Shown in pieces: positions 61,662 to 64,000 of a stretch of 64,000 nt of DNA. The notes beneath the pieces were generated by a model. It was not told the origin of the DNA. It ran no database searches and worked only from the letters and a program-made list of their open reading frames with translations. Location of the stretch: positions 124,001 through 188,000 of the forward strand of contig NZ_LRUF01000021.1 in assembly GCF_001550155.1 (NCBI RefSeq), given 5' to 3'. Both the position numbers and the translations under genes were made by a program. The DNA comes from Pseudoalteromonas arabiensis (GTDB lineage: Bacteria > Pseudomonadota > Gammaproteobacteria > Enterobacterales > Alteromonadaceae). The first letter of the stretch is position 1. Each line of letters starts with the position of its first letter.

Positions 61662-64000
61662 ATGACACGAAATGAAGGGCAAGCCTCGGTTATCTTAGAT
61701 AATGTCTGTAAGCTGATCCAGAAAAAAGTTCACGCTGATAATGTGTTACTCGTTGAGAAATTCGCCAAAGCCTTGTACAGCAATATGTCTAAAGAGGATT
61801 TGGCACATCGCAACGATAGTGACTTATATGGCGCTGCACTAAGCCTATGGAACTCGCTAGAAAAAAATAATTCTGATGACGCGGTTGTCCGTGTCTTCAA
61901 TCCTGAAGTTGCAAAAGATGGCTGGCAGTCATCGCACACAATTGTCGAAATTATCGCTAAAGATATGCCTTTCTTAGTTGATTCTGTGCGTATGGCGATG
62001 ACTCGCGAAAATATCGCTTCTCACCTGCTACTTCACTCTCCGCTTAAAATTCAACGTGATAAGAATGAAAAAATCACGGGTATTTCTAGTTTAAAAGCTG
62101 AGCAGGAATCAACCTCGACGAAAACGGTTTTCTTCATTGAAATAGACCGCCAAACTGATGCTAAAGTAATCGAGTCTTTCAAAAAAGAGCTTGAGTCTGT
62201 CCTTGTTGATGTATCTATTGCTGTTGAAGACTGGCAGCCAATTCGCGAAAAGCTAGTTGCTGTAACTAAGGACTTACCAAACCGTCACCATAATAATAAC
62301 AAAGACGAAGTTGCTGAAACGGTTGAGTTTCTAGACTGGTTAGCAAAAGATAACTTTACATTAATGGGCTACCGTGAATATGAGCTTTCTCCTGTTCAAG
62401 GTGACTATCAGTTAAAAGGTAAAAAAGGCACAAGCCTTGGCCTAATGAAAAACACCGATGAAGAGCACAGTCGCCTTTTATCTGAATTACCTGAAGTTGC
62501 TCGCCAAGAAGCACGCAGCAGTAATTTACTTATTTTGACTAAAACAAACTCTGTTTCTCGTGTTCATCGTCCAGCATACATTGATTATGTAGGTATAAAA
62601 CGTTTTGATGATGAAGGTAATGTGATTGGTGAAGACCGTTTCCTTGGTTTATTCTCATCTAGCTTTTATAACAACAGCGCGACTGATGTGCCTGTTCTTA
62701 AAAGCAAAATCAATCGCATTATGGAAATGTGTGACTTTGCAAAAGGCACCCATGCCTACAAAGCGGTATTAAATATTTTAGAGACCTACCCACGTGATGA
62801 ACTTGTTCAAGCACGTGAAACAGAGCTACTCGAAGTAGCTATGGGTGTTTTACAAGTACAAGAGCGCGATATGTGTCGTATTTTTGTGCGTAAGGACGCC
62901 TATGGTCGTTTCTTCTCATGTATGGTGTATGTGCCACGTGAGCGTTATAACACCGCACTACGTCGTGAAACACAACGTATTTTAGCAAACGCATTTAATT
63001 CTGACGATAAAGTCGAATTTACCACTTTCTTCTCTGAGTCAACATTAGCCCGTACACATTACACGGTGCGTGTGACTGACAATAATATTGAATATAACGT
63101 GAAAGACATCGAAAACAACCTAATTGAAGCTGCCCGTACTTGGGAAGATAGACTACAATCTGCGTTACTTGAAAGTGCAGGTGAAGCACGCGGTAAAGAG
63201 CTTAACCGTAAATATGCACAAGCTTTTGCCAGCTCGTATAAAGATCAAGTTCTGCCAAGCGCTGCGGTTGTTGATATTGAAAAGCTTGAACTTCTTAACG
63301 ACGAAAACAAATTAGAAATGTTGTTCTACCGTCCACAAGAAGAAGCGAATACAAATGTTGTTCGTTTAAGCTTATTCCACAAAGATGAGCCAATCCACTT
63401 ATCTGACGTTATGCCAATGCTTGAAAATTTTGGTTTACGTGTAGTGGGTGAAACACCTTACTCAGTTAAAACGACAGATGGCAAGGTTAATTGGATCATG
63501 GATTTCACCATGCTAATTGACAACAAAGGTATTGCTGACTTTGATAAAGTGTCTGCGCGTTTCCGTGCTGCACTAACAAATGTGTGGAATAACCGCTTAG
63601 AGAACGATGGTTTTAACCGATTAGTATTAATGGGTGGTTTAACAGGTCGTGAAGCGTCTATACTGCGTGCTTATGCTAAATACATGCGTCAAATTGGTGT
63701 GACTTTCTCGCAAACTTATATTGAAAGCACATTTGCAAATTATCCACATATCGCATCGCAAATCGTTAACTTATTCACTAAAAAGTTCTCAGTTAAGAGC
63801 CCAGGTAGTGAAAAGGCGCTTGAGAAGCTTGTAAGCCAAGTTTACCTAGAGCTTGAAAACGTAGCGAACCTTGATGATGACCGTATCATCCGTTTATACG
63901 TTGATATGATCAATGCAACCTTAAGAACGAACTTCTTCCAAAAAGAAGCTGATGGCCAATTTAAGTCATATGTATCGTTTAAAGTTCAGCCTTCAATGAT
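61662..64000 (+). CDS. gdhB: NAD-specific glutamate dehydrogenase (large type), 5' part
   Basis: An ATG at 61662 with AAGGA upstream opens a frame that runs unbroken to the right edge (779 codons seen), so the gene is truncated only by the window. The sequence TRNEGQASVILDNVCKLIQKKVHAD, AKDMPFLVDSVRMAMTRENIASHLLLHSP, and VEFLDWLAKDNFTLMGYREYEL identifies the regulatory N-terminal half of the 180-kDa NAD-glutamate dehydrogenase family, about 1,600 residues in full. It deaminates glutamate to 2-oxoglutarate and ammonia, important for growth on amino acids. The dehydrogenase domain itself lies outside the window. Confidence 0.94.
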   Translation, partial: MTRNEGQASVILDNVCKLIQKKVHADNVLLVEKFAKALYSNMSKEDLAHRNDSDLYGAALSLWNSLEKNNSDDAVVRVFNPEVAKDGWQSSHTIVEIIAKDMPFLVDSVRMAMTRENIASHLLLHSPLKIQRDKNEKITGISSLKAEQESTSTKTVFFIEIDRQTDAKVIESFKKELESVLVDVSIAVEDWQPIREKLVAVTKDLPNRHHNNNKDEVAETVEFLDWLAKDNFTLMGYREYELSPVQGDYQLKGKKGTSLGLMKNTDEEHSRLLSELPEVARQEARSSNLLILTKTNSVSRVHRPAYIDYVGIKRFDDEGNVIGEDRFLGLFSSSFYNNSATDVPVLKSKINRIMEMCDFAKGTHAYKAVLNILETYPRDELVQARETELLEVAMGVLQVQERDMCRIFVRKDAYGRFFSCMVYVPRERYNTALRRETQRILANAFNSDDKVEFTTFFSESTLARTHYTVRVTDNNIEYNVKDIENNLIEAARTWEDRLQSALLESAGEARGKELNRKYAQAFASSYKDQVLPSAAVVDIEKLELLNDENKLEMLFYRPQEEANTNVVRLSLFHKDEPIHLSDVMPMLENFGLRVVGETPYSVKTTDGKVNWIMDFTMLIDNKGIADFDKVSARFRAALTNVWNNRLENDGFNRLVLMGGLTGREASILRAYAKYMRQIGVTFSQTYIESTFANYPHIASQIVNLFTKKFSVKSPGSEKALEKLVSQVYLELENVANLDDDRIIRLYVDMINATLRTNFFQKEADGQFKSYVSFKVQPSM

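Noticed and set aside
63124..63315. 63-residue plus-strand frame near the right edge
   Set aside because: It lies in another frame inside the clear gdhB coding sequence.

Overview
The window looks like chromosome of a marine gammaproteobacterium, most probably Pseudoalteromonas or a close relative. The evidence is A+T-rich DNA, sugar catabolism through an Entner-Doudoroff cassette, a FabY-type initiating ketosynthase, the start of a very large NAD-dependent glutamate dehydrogenase, and gene orders such as msrC-x-proQ-prc, lolCDE and yccA/tusDCBE. This assignment is inferred from gene content; no phylogeny was run. Most of the window is core housekeeping DNA with a few accessory patches.

Layout. 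1-4.4 kb: end of a LacI-type regulator, then edd-eda-gap behind a promoter carrying two identical 14-bp palindromes. 4.5-8.8 kb: a patch of small secreted, lipoprotein and unknown genes, with a three-gene overlapping operon, a broken mini-gene and a possible decayed attC-like scar. 8.9-13.9 kb: fatty-acid-hydroxylase-type membrane protein, YebC-family factor, Atm1-type ABC exporter, zinc alcohol dehydrogenase. 14.0-17.3 kb: a short exported protein followed by a stand-alone secD-secF pair; the secD Shine-Dalgarno is locked in a stem whose other arm starts just after the upstream stop codon. 17.3-22.5 kb: MAPEG protein and divergent AraC-type regulator, GreA/GreB-like protein, an ATP-grasp (RimK/RLAN) plus GNAT-C39 peptidase pair, MgtC-like protein. 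22.6-30.3 kb: GNAT pseudogene, GAF histidine kinase, second AraC/GATase regulator, fabY, second MgtC-like protein, BCCT transporter, two paralogous lipoproteins. 30.3-33.3 kb: glutathione-dependent formaldehyde detoxification genes with a divergent LysR regulator. 33.4-37.1 kb: lolCDE and a DUF4826 protein. 37.1-45.1 kb: a long minus-strand run with roxA, purB, hflD, mnmA, nudJ, rluE, tusEBCD and yccA. 45.4-45.6 kb: two identical tRNA-Ser(UGA) genes. 45.7-54.2 kb: membrane protein, msrC, acidic small protein, proQ, prc, nhaC, pepN, DUF2835. 54.5-61.4 kb: four-gene DUF1302 / DUF1329 / YCF48-like / RND envelope cluster. 61.7 kb to the end: 5' part of gdhB.

How the genes work together. edd, eda and gap carry 6-phosphogluconate to pyruvate and 1,3-bisphosphoglycerate. 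The tus relay delivers persulfide sulfur to MnmA for tRNA 2-thiouridine, and both are encoded in the same directional run. FrmA and its hydrolase remove formaldehyde. LolCDE exports lipoproteins, and Prc trims envelope proteins.

The most interesting locus is 14.0-17.3 kb. It has the architecture of a translation-arrest regulator of protein export: signal peptide, a C-terminal RISGWK-type segment, a stem that hides the secD ribosome-binding site, then a second SecDF. This resembles the VemP-SecDF2 system of Vibrio. The RimK/C39 pair and the DUF1302-RND cluster are the next most interesting, because their substrates are unknown.
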